IMG/VR virus record: IMGVR_UViG_3300027777_000074
Location: 1-36,983 of that record
DNA length: 36,983 bases
Strand: one strand, 5' to 3'
DNA from: a virus
Part shown: one piece after another, positions 17,169 to 24,031 of the stretch
Layout of the letters: each line of letters starts with the position of its first letter
How positions within the stretch are numbered: position 1 is the stretch's first letter
The notes under the pieces: model-generated
Database searches by the model: none
Seen by the model: only the letters and a program-made list of their open reading frames with translations
Told to the model about the DNA's origin: nothing
Position numbers and translations under genes: made by a program

Positions 17169-18743
17169 TTATTGGGTTACGGTGGACAGTGAGCCTTCGG
17201 GTTCTTTATTGACCAACCCACCGCGTTTCTTTCCGGTAAAACGCTTCATCATTTCATAGTATTGGCCCAACTCATCCTGTAACTGTCGATCAACAACTTG
17301 ATGAGGGAATACCTTTTGAATAGTGCCGGTGAAATCTGCTGGTCTCTGCGTTGATGCAATATGTTGAGCCGAATCAGGATGAGACAAAACAAAAGGAGTC
17401 AAATATTTTTGCCGACCCACTTCGCCGCCTGAAGGAATTTCATGAGAGTACGTTCGATGAAGACCCATTGAAGTTAGCGGCGCTCCAGGTTTTAATTGAC
17501 CCATTGTGTGCCCCGTAATGTTTATCTCCATATTTCGTAAGTCTGGCTCTGTAATGGCCCATTGAATATCTTGGCCTCTTGGCATATTAAGAGGTTCAGT
17601 TATCTTCGGAACTTTTGTTCTGCTGTTAAACCACTTTCGCATTTCTGGGTTTTTACTCATCGCTTCATATGCTGCCTCTGGGTTTGCAATCCCAGGCCAT
17701 TCAGGGAAAGCAAAAACCTTTGCCTTACCTGTTTTTTTGTTTTCTTTGATGAATCCGTCAGAAATGATTTTGTCAAACTCATTAATTTGAGCCACGGTCA
17801 TTTTTGAAAGATCAATAGATTTTAAGTTTGCGTCTGCAAAGTGCATTGCAAAATCATTTGACGTTGGACCCATCGCCAAATGGCTACCCCATCCGTTCTC
17901 TGGATCAAACAGCGAAGCTATCCTTCCGACTTTGTTTTGTACGTTAGTAGCTGGGATGCCCCCCGAAGCCCAAAAAGGCCTAGATTCTTCTGGCTTTTGT
18001 AAATGCCCTAAAGCAAACCTTGACCCACCTTCTTGGTTTGAGTCAATGTTTTTAATATTTCCTACTGACCTTAATATTGCATTGGAGACGGTTTGATCAC
18101 CTGGAAACCCAACGATAACATCTCCAAGCTTCGGTTCAACGACTTTTGGCTCTGGGATTGATGGATCGCGCTCGAGCGTATATGGCAAAGCCTCGAGCCG
18201 TGCGCTTTCTTTCTTGGATCGGCCAGCCAGGTTAGTTGTTTTGTTGGGTGAGGTAACGTGAACTCCAAGCTGTTGATCAGAAATCCGCCTAGCCAACTCT
18301 TCAATCTGAGCTTTGGTCTTTGGCTTGGCCCTTGGTAATATCAACGGCAGTGCCTGATCTGAGGTTGATCTAGCAGCCATTCCTAAGGCACCGGCGGGGA
18401 TCTTCCCAAATGCCATCCCACCACCAGAAACTGCTGCGGCCATATCCGCTACGTCCTCTGGCGAATACTCCCCGCCCTGAGCCGCATATCCAGGTAATGA
18501 GAAGGCTTTGGCGGCGTCATATACAAACTGAGGTGCAACCCAATCGGTCAGGTCTACCTTGCTGCCCTTCGTCAAAGCTCCCCGCGGATAAGGCAGCAGT
18601 CCGAGACGTTCCACCTCAGGATCAAACCCAAACCGATTGGCAACGGCCGCGTCAAGTCCAGAAAGATCTTTGCGGGGAGCGGCTTTCTTTCGATCTCGAG
18701 CCTGGCGAAGCTCCTCGTCGAGCATCTTCTGGTCAATCGGCAT
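17169..18743 (-). CDS. Unknown 524-aa protein between terminase and portal
   Basis: AGGTGATAT precedes the ATG at 18743. The N-terminus is helical and charged (MPIDQKMLDEELRQARDRKK), followed by an Ala/Gly-rich stretch (about 105-125, AAAVSGGGMAFGKIPAGAL). Residues about 150-470 form a mixed domain with LGVHVTSPNKTTNLAGRSKK, DIQWAITEPDLRNMEI and SMGLHRTYSHEIPSGGE. The C-terminus ends FTGKKRGGLV followed by 16 residues. KKRGGLV also ends the basic protein at 8748-9851. The position suggests a virion protein, perhaps injected with DNA. It may be related to minor head proteins with enzymatic C-terminal domains, but I see no confirmed catalytic motif. Not recognised. Confidence 0.7.
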   Translation of the reverse strand: MPIDQKMLDEELRQARDRKKAAPRKDLSGLDAAVANRFGFDPEVERLGLLPYPRGALTKGSKVDLTDWVAPQFVYDAAKAFSLPGYAAQGGEYSPEDVADMAAAVSGGGMAFGKIPAGALGMAARSTSDQALPLILPRAKPKTKAQIEELARRISDQQLGVHVTSPNKTTNLAGRSKKESARLEALPYTLERDPSIPEPKVVEPKLGDVIVGFPGDQTVSNAILRSVGNIKNIDSNQEGGSRFALGHLQKPEESRPFWASGGIPATNVQNKVGRIASLFDPENGWGSHLAMGPTSNDFAMHFADANLKSIDLSKMTVAQINEFDKIISDGFIKENKKTGKAKVFAFPEWPGIANPEAAYEAMSKNPEMRKWFNSRTKVPKITEPLNMPRGQDIQWAITEPDLRNMEINITGHTMGQLKPGAPLTSMGLHRTYSHEIPSGGEVGRQKYLTPFVLSHPDSAQHIASTQRPADFTGTIQKVFPHQVVDRQLQDELGQYYEMMKRFTGKKRGGLVNKEPEGSLSTVTQ

Positions 18744-18750
18744 ATATCAC

Positions 18751-20178
18751 CTATGCGGCATAAGGGTTGACGCGCTTCTTGCCTGCGCTCGAGTCTGCGT
18801 AATCGTCTTCGTCGTAATCTTCACGTGGGAGCGGATCAATTGAAATCCACCCAGAGTCTCGGAGGAATCTCAACCCTTGGCTAGTCGCGTCGACGAAATC
18901 ATCGTGGGTTGTATCAGGGAACGCACACAACTGGCTGACCATACCCTCTGCCCAATCGCGGACGTAACCCTTCCTGGTGCTACTTTCGGGTATCCAGACC
19001 CTGCCGCGGGCGATGATACTACTCACAATGTTGAGCCTTTGCATTTTGTCTGCGCGGCCGGGGTTATATGAGCGAACGGGAAGGTGAGCCCTTTGAAGGT
19101 CTTGTATGAGGCTGATACCGGCTGACTTATCTTCAACCAGAATAAGATCCACCCTTTTACGATCTTTCCCCTCGCCGTACACATTGTCGTACTCCTCAAT
19201 TACCTTGGGGCGCAAATCGGGGTATTGTAATCTATCCTGCCAGCAATCAATGACCATCACGGCCATCGGATCATCAGTTGGCTTAAATACCCCAAACGTT
19301 ATACATGCAGTCGGATCATTCTTTGTCTTTTCTGTATAAGCGCAATCGTAACTCTGAATAATGTATTCAAACTTAGGGAATGGTTTGTCAGTCGGCCATA
19401 ACTTAAACATATCCCTTTTAACAATGCCGCTTTCTTCAGGATCAATAATCTCTGCATAAATCTCTTGCCGACCTAATTTAGTCCCTTCATATTGCAATAT
19501 CTGCTTTTGAAAGTTTTGCGATAGATTGGCTAAGTTGGTGTACGTCGATGCCGTAGTAACAACAACATCCTCACCGTCCCTGCCAATCAACTCAACAATC
19601 AGATCTTTAGGCCGCGGCGTTGTTGTGCAGATCATGATCGTTCGCTTACCTAAACGCAAGCCAAACTGAATCTGATCCCAAGCCTCTTGCAAATAATCCC
19701 AGGCGGCAAGCTCGTCAGCCCAAGCATAGTGAAACTGTGGGCCGCGGAAGCGCTCTGGTTCTGACGCTGGAATACCCTTGATAAGACTGCCATTGACGAG
19801 TTTGATCTCGTGCAGGCTCTTGTTGTAGTCTGCTATCAGGATCGGCGGGATTACGCTCAAGAGGCCGCTATCGCCCTCGAAGCATGTTCCCCTTACGTCA
19901 GATGAGGTAGGGGCTGCAACGAGCGCTCGAGTGTTGGGATTGGTCCACGTTAGCCAGGCTATCTGTTCAGCAGCTAATCTCGTCTTTCCTGCACCACGTC
20001 CAGCACAGAGTAGCCATATTGACCACCAATCACCTGGAGGCATAATCTGGTGTTTGTGGGCTTTAGTTAGCCACTTCATCCGCCATTCAAATGCGGCTCT
20101 TTCAACATCAGAGAGCGCTGCGTACTGAGCCTGTACGTTAGGATCGGAGAGCGTCCTGATTAACGCATCGTCATTCAT
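18751..20178 (-). CDS. terL: Terminase large subunit (475 aa)
   Basis: The packaging motor ATPase and nuclease. Walker A is CAGRGAGKT (58-66), Walker B is YAWADELAAW (D155 E156), and the coupling motif is TTTPRP (185-190). The nuclease domain has D278 in QSYDCAYTEK, E349 and D350 in ILVEDKSAG, and HDDFVDAT with D427 and D430. All expected catalytic residues are present and the length suits the family. Its start overlaps the end of the small subunit by 8 bp. It would dock on the portal and cut concatemeric DNA. Confidence 0.95.
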   Translation of the reverse strand: MNDDALIRTLSDPNVQAQYAALSDVERAAFEWRMKWLTKAHKHQIMPPGDWWSIWLLCAGRGAGKTRLAAEQIAWLTWTNPNTRALVAAPTSSDVRGTCFEGDSGLLSVIPPILIADYNKSLHEIKLVNGSLIKGIPASEPERFRGPQFHYAWADELAAWDYLQEAWDQIQFGLRLGKRTIMICTTTPRPKDLIVELIGRDGEDVVVTTASTYTNLANLSQNFQKQILQYEGTKLGRQEIYAEIIDPEESGIVKRDMFKLWPTDKPFPKFEYIIQSYDCAYTEKTKNDPTACITFGVFKPTDDPMAVMVIDCWQDRLQYPDLRPKVIEEYDNVYGEGKDRKRVDLILVEDKSAGISLIQDLQRAHLPVRSYNPGRADKMQRLNIVSSIIARGRVWIPESSTRKGYVRDWAEGMVSQLCAFPDTTHDDFVDATSQGLRFLRDSGWISIDPLPREDYDEDDYADSSAGKKRVNPYAA

Positions 20179-20536
20179 TTGCCTCTAGTTGACGCTTTGT
20201 CTCTAGGTTAGTGATAAGTTCTTTGAACACAGTAGTGTCAACCTTAATTGGGCCACCGTTCTCACCGGTCAACTCAATCTGGGAGCGATCACTCCATCCT
20301 GCACGGGACTTTAGCCAGAAGATTGCCGCGGGGATATTCCCGTTCTTCCCTGCATTAAAGAGCGACGTAGCCATCTCCGAGGTGGCATCAATACGTCCAT
20401 CATCAAGCTCTCTGCGATATTTACGAACCAAAGTATCTTGAGAAATGCCAATCTTTGTGGCTATATCTTCATGACGAATGCCACTAGCCGATAGTGTTCG
20501 GACTATGATTTGATTGGCTTCAGTCACTACATGCAT
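20171..20536 (-). CDS. terS: Terminase small subunit (121 aa)
   Basis: GGAG lies 6 nt before the ATG at 20536. The N-terminal half contains a helix-turn-helix (ASGIRHEDIATKIGISQDTL). The C-terminal half has NGNIPAAIFWLKSRAGWSDR, a signature seen in many phage small terminases. It would recognise the packaging start site on viral DNA and hand it to the large subunit encoded next. The gene-poor element 20537-20826 lies immediately upstream, so a pac or cos site could be there. Confidence 0.85.
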   Translation of the reverse strand: MHVVTEANQIIVRTLSASGIRHEDIATKIGISQDTLVRKYRRELDDGRIDATSEMATSLFNAGKNGNIPAAIFWLKSRAGWSDRSQIELTGENGGPIKVDTTVFKELITNLETKRQLEANE

Positions 20537-20580
20537 AAAATTCTCCGCAACAGAACAATCAGCGAAAGCGGCATATATAT

Positions 20581-20614
20581 TCTTTTCTTATCTTATCTTA
20601 TCTCTTCTTATCTT
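20581..20614. repeat. GATAA-repeat purine tract
   Basis: On the leftward strand it is composed of irregular repeats of GATAA and GA (AAGATAAGAAGAGATAAGAT and more). It ends about 45 bp before the terminase small-subunit start. It is strongly strand-asymmetric and AT-rich compared with the G-rich part next to it. Confidence 0.6.
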
Positions 20615-20806
20615 TCTGGCAATGCTAGCCCTTACCGTATCTATAAACAGACACAGGACCGCTTTACGCTGCTCTGGCAACGCTTCCCCAGACTTCTTTC
20701 AACCACCCGGCTCTAGGATTCGCCCACCGCCCCCGCTCTGGCTTGCTCGTGTAACGGGGTTTGCAAGCTCCCACCACCGACGTACCGCATGGGAGCGAAG
20801 AAACAT
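20588..20806 (-). pseudogene. Possible decayed or split small gene upstream of terminase
   Basis: A single leftward frame runs from ATG 20806 to TAA 20588, interrupted once by TGA at 20699-20701. The first half starts MFLRSHAVRRWWELANPV. The second half holds an amphipathic helical stretch, AVLCLFIDTVRASIARK. No Shine-Dalgarno is visible before the ATG. It could be a broken coding gene, or the open frame could be a by-product of a conserved nucleic-acid element. Confidence 0.25.
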
Positions 20807-20813
20807 TATGGCA
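20805..20813 (-). promoter_or_regulatory. Candidate extended -10 promoter for the terminase transcript
   Basis: The leftward strand reads TGCCATAAT: a TGn extension followed by CATAAT, 5 of 6 matches to TATAAT. No good -35 hexamer is visible 16-18 bp upstream. It lies about 270 bp before the terminase small-subunit start. Confidence 0.3.
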
Positions 20814-20826
20814 TAAAAAAGTCCGT

Positions 20827-21009
20827 TTACATTAATTTTGGCCAAAGCATCTGCATCGTCATCTTGGCACCTCGTCGCATCAATTCCTTCTCTGTTGCGA
20901 TTAGGCCACCTGGTAGGGCGTAGTGGCCGATGATGCTGAGGTGTGGCACTAGGTAGACGCCGTAGAGGATGAAACAGCGGGTTGCTACTTTATCTGATGC
21001 GATAGTCAT
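20827..21009 (-). CDS. Small hydrophobic protein (60 aa)
   Basis: Starts MTIASDKVATRCFILYGVYL and ends MTMQMLWPKLM. The central part (about 11-38) is hydrophobic enough for one membrane segment (ILYGVYLVPHLSIIGHYALP), and the C-terminus is positively charged. It begins 3 bp after the stop of the preceding gene and is the last gene of the leftward early/middle block. The Shine-Dalgarno is weak. It could be a small membrane protein, even lysis-related, but nothing proves it. Confidence 0.5.
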   Translation of the reverse strand: MTIASDKVATRCFILYGVYLVPHLSIIGHYALPGGLIATEKELMRRGAKMTMQMLWPKLM

Positions 21010-21012
21010 GAT

Positions 21013-21249
21013 TTATGCACACTCCAGTTGTGCGAGTTCGTCGGCTACCCACTCGATTGCCCAGGAGTGGGATGGTTCGTCAATCAGGTTCTGGACCCAC
21101 TGGTGGTCGTACTCTGCAGCCTTGAATGCCTCGAGGTTGGCGTGTGTGACAAATTGCTCAACGAGGTAGTCTTTTGCCCACTCCGTCTCGGGCATCGCTG
21201 GGTGGCTGCGGTCTTCCATGATCCGCTTGATTTCTTGCTCAATGTTCAT
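21013..21249 (-). CDS. Unknown small protein (78 aa)
   Basis: The start is placed at ATG 21249 (MNIEQEIKRIMEDRSHPAMP) because AGGA lies upstream and the longer in-frame extension runs into a repeat-bearing regulatory gap. The protein is helical and acidic, with ETEWAKDYLVEQFVTHANLE and HSWAIEWVADELAQLECA. It is separated from the next upstream gene by a 109-bp gap that holds the AT-rich repeat at 21320-21346, so it may head its own short transcript. Function unknown. Confidence 0.65.
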   Translation of the reverse strand: MNIEQEIKRIMEDRSHPAMPETEWAKDYLVEQFVTHANLEAFKAAEYDHQWVQNLIDEPSHSWAIEWVADELAQLECA

Positions 21250-21319
21250 TTCATTATCCTTGTCTATCTGGGCCACGACGTGCAGCCCGTAGACAAATAG
21301 TGGCATAAACAAATCTGCT

Positions 21320-21346
21320 TGTGTGAACTTTTTTGAACTTTTTTTC
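21320..21346. repeat. AT-rich intergenic repeat, copy 1
   Basis: TGTGTGAACTTTTTTGAACT followed by TTTTTTC. It shares TGTGTGAACTTTTTT and the tandem AACTTTTTT unit with 25723-25760. Both copies lie just upstream of leftward genes, pointing to a shared regulatory function. Confidence 0.7.
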
Positions 21347-21358
21347 TAGGGACAAACC

Positions 21359-21643
21359 CTAACGTTTCCACCACTGATATTTGTGCGAGTCCCCGTGAGT
21401 GAGCACACACTCCAGAGGCTTGACAACACCGGCCGTGCCCGCGGTTGGACAGGAATAGGTCGTAACTCTTACGAACGGGCGGCTGCGTCCCCAGAGAAGG
21501 CTGCAGCGCACTCCCCACTGCCATTTTGACCGCTTCCAGTATGTGATGGCTAATCCGTATTGGCCGTCAGCGTACTCAGCCCAGCACCACCCCTCAGGAA
21601 TGACGAGGATCGTAAACCGACGTATTGTTGCTTCAATTCTCAT
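21359..21643 (-). CDS. Unknown Trp-rich protein (94 aa)
   Basis: Starts MRIEATIRRFTILVIPEGWC. It is Trp- and Arg-rich (WCWAEYADGQYGLAI, RSKWQWGVRCSLLWGRSR), suggesting a small compact beta-type fold. It overlaps the stop of the DUF3310 gene by 4 bp, so it is co-translated. No family recognised. An alternative overlapping frame (21264-21524) lacks a good ribosome site and is rejected. Confidence 0.65.
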   Translation of the reverse strand: MRIEATIRRFTILVIPEGWCWAEYADGQYGLAITYWKRSKWQWGVRCSLLWGRSRPFVRVTTYSCPTAGTAGVVKPLECVLTHGDSHKYQWWKR

Positions 21644-21852
21644 AATTCCTCAATCAGACGGTTGATGTACCAGGCGGCTTTCTTCAGATCTGTTGCTGCA
21701 TCACCCTTTAAGCCGGCCCTCGAGAGATACTTGAGTGCGTTGAGCCTGAGATACCCGCGGAACTCTTCTGGGCTCGCCTTGGCCCGCATATAGTCGATTG
21801 TCTCGATTCCGCCAGCGGTGTAGTGTGCTGGGCTGTTTACCTGGTCAGTCAT
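21640..21852 (-). CDS. DUF3310 protein (70 aa)
   Basis: MTDQVNSPAHYTAGGIETID, then EEFRGYLRLNALKYLSRAG and AATDLKKAAWYINRLIEEL. This is a clear match to the DUF3310 (SaV-like) pattern: N-S-P-x-H-Y near the N-terminus, then a G-Y-L-R-x-N-A-x-K-Y-L-x-R helix and a K-A-x-W-Y-I helix. The family is widespread in phages and has been linked to nucleotide metabolism in some named homologues, but a role here is not shown. It sits directly after the TGT-like gene. Confidence 0.88.
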   Translation of the reverse strand: MTDQVNSPAHYTAGGIETIDYMRAKASPEEFRGYLRLNALKYLSRAGLKGDAATDLKKAAWYINRLIEEL

Positions 21853-21853
21853 A

Positions 21854-22579
21854 TTATTGAAGCAGACTAAGCTGCACCGGTTGATTGTTGATGCGATTTT
21901 GAAATTTCACAGCATTGCGCCAGTCGTTTCCATCTCGACCTTCCATCCGCGCCGCGAATGACCAAGCCATTGAATCTGCCGAATAAAGATTGTCGCGTAC
22001 ATCCGCCCACGCGAGAGCTGTCGTTTTGACCCCAAACCCATGCAGCTTTAGGTCCGGCCGCGCGCCTCTGATGGCCTTCAAAACCTGAACGATGGCGCTT
22101 GGGTTGCCGTTGCGCTTACATACGCTACCAACGCCAACATATGCGTCCTTTCCGAGCCGCTCACCGTACATCTCTAGGTGTTTTAAGTAATCTTTCGGGT
22201 CGTAGCCTTGCAGAACAGGCATTATGCAGACGCCGGTGTCCTCAGCAATCAACTGATCGTACCTTTCTACTGTCAACTTCTGATGCTCGGAAACTGTCAT
22301 ACCGGTTTTTTCTAGCATCCAGGCCTCGCACATGTAATCCTGAGATACCGCAGCAATTAAGTTCCCATTGTTTTTCCATCTTTTTATTTCTTTCGCATAT
22401 TCGCTGACAGGTTCTGGATACCCGCCATATTTGTTTATGGTTGTAAAAGCCCCGCTATCCATAATCCATTCTTTTACGGGGAACCCAGATTTTCTTTTCT
22501 TTAATACATTTACAGATATGAATGCCCTATCAACTTTGTCTGCTGTATGCGCGTGAAACATACCTGTATAAAATTTCAT
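21854..22579 (-). CDS. DpdA/TGT-like base-exchange enzyme (241 aa)
   Basis: Residues follow the tRNA-guanine transglycosylase plan. D41-S42-G43-A44-F45 corresponds to the DSGG[FY] motif. SQDYMCE has D81. PVLQGYDP has Q124 and G125. AYVGVGSVCKR covers 146-156, HGFGVK covers 180-185, and SADSMAWSF has D202 as candidate nucleophile. Phage proteins with MDSGAF and SADSMAWS are, as I recall, DpdA-type enzymes that put 7-deazaguanines into DNA. It is shorter than bacterial TGT (about 370 aa) and lacks the Cys4 zinc site. No queuosine or 7-deazaguanine precursor genes are visible, so a substrate would have to come from the host. Family call fairly firm; DNA as target is inference. Confidence 0.75.
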   Translation of the reverse strand: MKFYTGMFHAHTADKVDRAFISVNVLKKRKSGFPVKEWIMDSGAFTTINKYGGYPEPVSEYAKEIKRWKNNGNLIAAVSQDYMCEAWMLEKTGMTVSEHQKLTVERYDQLIAEDTGVCIMPVLQGYDPKDYLKHLEMYGERLGKDAYVGVGSVCKRNGNPSAIVQVLKAIRGARPDLKLHGFGVKTTALAWADVRDNLYSADSMAWSFAARMEGRDGNDWRNAVKFQNRINNQPVQLSLLQ

Positions 22580-22580
22580 C

Positions 22581-22949
22581 TCATTCTAAATTTACTTTGA
22601 TCCCAATTTTGGGCAAAAGAAATAGCCTGTCTTGTTCAAACTTTCTAGTTGTGCTGAACATCCCAGCGTTGTTGACCCCATGTTCAAGTTCAATGCCAAC
22701 CGAGAATTTTTTCGTGACGTTGTACATCGCCCATGTCTTGCCAAAAACAACAACCTTCTCCTGAGGAAAACCTAGTCCAGAGTTTTTATAGGACTCTAAG
22801 AAACCGTAAATTTCAGTTTTTTCAGATGGTTTGTGGTAATGGGACAACTCAACAATATTCAAGTTTCTGTTTGGGTCAAAAAATATTGATAGATCCGTAT
22901 CGGCGTAAACTGAAGATGAAAAGCACAATAAAAAAATAAGTTTTTTCAT
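22581..22949 (-). CDS. Predicted secreted/periplasmic protein (122 aa)
   Basis: The N-terminus MKKLIFLLCFSSSVYADTDL is a clear Sec signal peptide with a likely cut after VYA (residue 17). There is no lipobox. The mature part (about 105 aa) has alternating beta-strand pattern (KTEIYGFLESY, KVVVFGKTWAMYNVT, KFSVGIELEHGV, FLLPKIGIKVNLE), as in small outer-membrane beta proteins. It overlaps the wHTH gene upstream by 4 bp and lies 1 bp from the TGT-like gene. A phage-encoded envelope protein in the early region could modify the host surface, for example for superinfection exclusion. That is only inference. Confidence 0.7.
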   Translation of the reverse strand: MKKLIFLLCFSSSVYADTDLSIFFDPNRNLNIVELSHYHKPSEKTEIYGFLESYKNSGLGFPQEKVVVFGKTWAMYNVTKKFSVGIELEHGVNNAGMFSTTRKFEQDRLFLLPKIGIKVNLE

Positions 22950-23200
22950 AAATTACCTTCGTTAATTACTTCTCTGGGCAAGTTTCGCAGGATGACTGAG
23001 TAGTCTGGTTCGACTGGCTTAGGCCTGATGCTGTAGATTGAGTGCCTGCCGCCAAGCTCGCGTTTGATGACCTGGTTAGCATCAACGAGCCGAATTAAGA
23101 TGTTGGATATTGCTTTGCGGTTTACGCCTTCAATCTTGATATCGCGCACCCGTGTCTCGCCGTTTTTCTCTAAGAAATCAAGTACGCTCTGCTGACTCAT
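22946..23200 (-). CDS. Winged-helix DNA-binding protein (84 aa)
   Basis: MSQQSVLDFLEKNGETRVRD, then VNRKAISNILIRLVDANQVI and GGRHSIYSIRP. It shows the compact helix-turn-helix plus wing pattern (TRVRDI...NRKAISNILIRLV...wing). It likely binds DNA as a small regulator of the early region. It overlaps the next upstream gene by 23 bp and the secreted-protein gene by 4 bp. Confidence 0.75.
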   Translation of the reverse strand: MSQQSVLDFLEKNGETRVRDIKIEGVNRKAISNILIRLVDANQVIKRELGGRHSIYSIRPKPVEPDYSVILRNLPREVINEGNL

Positions 23201-23369
23201 CTTCTACCTTCCATTGCCTGACAAAGAAATATTCCCCGTAACCCTCGCGGACGTTTTGCGGGTAGCCGCGGTCGTTTAGCCAGTGAATCAAGTTGGGGTG
23301 CAACTCAGAGTCCCAGATCTTGGGAAAACCGTAACACCACCCCTCTGGCGGGTCAACCCAGACTTTCAT
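23178..23369 (-). CDS. Small Trp-rich phage protein (63 aa)
   Basis: Starts MKVWVDPPEGWCYGFPKIWD and contains HWLNDRGYP and YFFVRQW. Proteins starting MKVWVDPPEGW are common in phage early regions in my recall. It overlaps its neighbours on both sides (23 bp with the wHTH gene, 4 bp with the 64-aa gene). Function unknown. Confidence 0.75.
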   Translation of the reverse strand: MKVWVDPPEGWCYGFPKIWDSELHPNLIHWLNDRGYPQNVREGYGEYFFVRQWKVEDESAERT

Positions 23370-23560
23370 GTTAGCGGCGGGGTTAGTTGAATGATTATCG
23401 GTTTATCCCGCTTTTTTAAAATATCGATCAACTGAGACCTTATTACATCTCGCTCAATGCACATATTTTTTTTGAAGTCTTGTGGTAAGCCAAATTCTTC
23501 TATTTCGTCTTCTAAATCAAGATATTGAATGGTGTATTCAATTACATCATAATCAGTCAT
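23366..23560 (-). CDS. Unknown acidic small protein (64 aa)
   Basis: MTDYDVIEYTIQYLDLEDEI, then FKKNMCIERDVIRSQLIDIL and KPIIIQLTPPLT. AAGGAGAAGAACGG precedes the start, giving a good ribosome site. The N-terminal half is acidic and the C-terminus hydrophobic. It is coupled to the 63-aa gene by a 4-bp overlap. Function unknown. Confidence 0.7.
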   Translation of the reverse strand: MTDYDVIEYTIQYLDLEDEIEEFGLPQDFKKNMCIERDVIRSQLIDILKKRDKPIIIQLTPPLT

Positions 23561-23572
23561 CCGTTCTTCTCC

Positions 23573-23716
23573 TTAAAATGGCGCGTCCGGCACTTTGGAT
23601 AAATCCAGCTTTGGTTTAATTTTACGTTTGATGCGCTCAACTACGTGAGGATATGGCGGCATATGCCAGACCCAACGTACTACTCGGCCTTCGTCGTCAA
23701 GGATTCCGTATCTCAT
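23573..23716 (-). CDS. Small phage protein MRYGILDDEG type (47 aa)
   Basis: MRYGILDDEGRVVRWVWHMP then PYPHVVERIKRK and a DLSKVPDAPF end. This N-terminal pattern (YG-L-D-D-x-G-x-V-V-R-W) recurs in many phage early regions in my recall. It overlaps the preceding gene by 4 bp (ATGA) and is followed by the Shine-Dalgarno for the 64-aa gene. Function unknown. Confidence 0.75.
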   Translation of the reverse strand: MRYGILDDEGRVVRWVWHMPPYPHVVERIKRKIKPKLDLSKVPDAPF

Positions 23717-23859
23717 GACCAATCTTCATAGAATCTGTTGTACCCCATAGGCAACACGACGCCGCACCGCTCGCATCTGTCCTGCGTGTGTCGGTAATGT
23801 GCGTCTATACAACTAATTGTATATTTGTGGCCGAGTAGCCAGCAGAGGAACTTAGCCAC
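23713..23859 (-). CDS. Small CxxC protein, GTG start (48 aa)
   Basis: Starts at GTG 23859 (MAKFLCWLLGHKYTISCIDA) and contains CERCGVVLPM near the C-terminus. The 'LCWLLGHK' start plus a CxxC pair is the pattern of DUF1660-type prophage proteins, likely a small zinc knuckle. GAGGA lies upstream at a suitable distance. It overlaps the RHH gene by 8 bp (GTGGCTAA) and the next gene by ATGA. Confidence 0.7.
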   Translation of the reverse strand: MAKFLCWLLGHKYTISCIDAHYRHTQDRCERCGVVLPMGYNRFYEDWS

Positions 23860-24031
23860 CGTTTTTATCCTCAGATTCGGCGGGGGTTTGATGTTTTTTT
23901 AGTTCTTTTTTAATTAAAGTTTCAACCCAAGAAGAGAGGGTCCGGTCATCGTGTCCCGCGAGCTCTTTTGCAAGTTTTTTTGTTTCTTTGTCCAGCCTAA
24001 TTGAACAGGTTTCGGTTCTGTTTTCTTTCAT
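23852..24031 (-). CDS. Ribbon-helix-helix-like DNA-binding protein (59 aa)
   Basis: MKENRTETCSIRLDKETKKL then AKELAGHDDRTLSSWVETLI. A short beta strand (TCSIRL), a helix, and a second helix starting at TLSSWVETLI make the Arc/MetJ ribbon-helix-helix plan. The C-terminus is Lys-rich and polar. It probably binds DNA as a dimer and may regulate the early genes around it. It is coupled to the GTG-start gene by an 8-bp overlap and to the gene before it by ATGA. Confidence 0.75.
   Translation of the reverse strand: MKENRTETCSIRLDKETKKLAKELAGHDDRTLSSWVETLIKKELKKHQTPAESEDKNGG

Larger units (their letters stand above)
20537..20826. other. Gene-poor, G-rich leader region upstream of terminase genes
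   Basis: No convincing gene covers these 290 bp. In the leftward direction it holds a candidate extended -10 (20805-20813), a G-rich part with several GGG runs (about 20690-20790), two TTGCCAGA direct repeats 58 bp apart (complement of 20615-20622 and 20673-20680), and a GATAA-repeat purine tract (20581-20614). Candidates are a late promoter and leader, a packaging site, or a structured RNA. A frame broken by a TGA at 20699-20701 also crosses it. Confidence 0.5.

Noticed and set aside
20690-20790. Possible tRNA in the G-rich element
   Set aside because: A CGAATCC segment resembles a T-loop, but there is no matching acceptor stem, anticodon arm or TTC start of the T loop.
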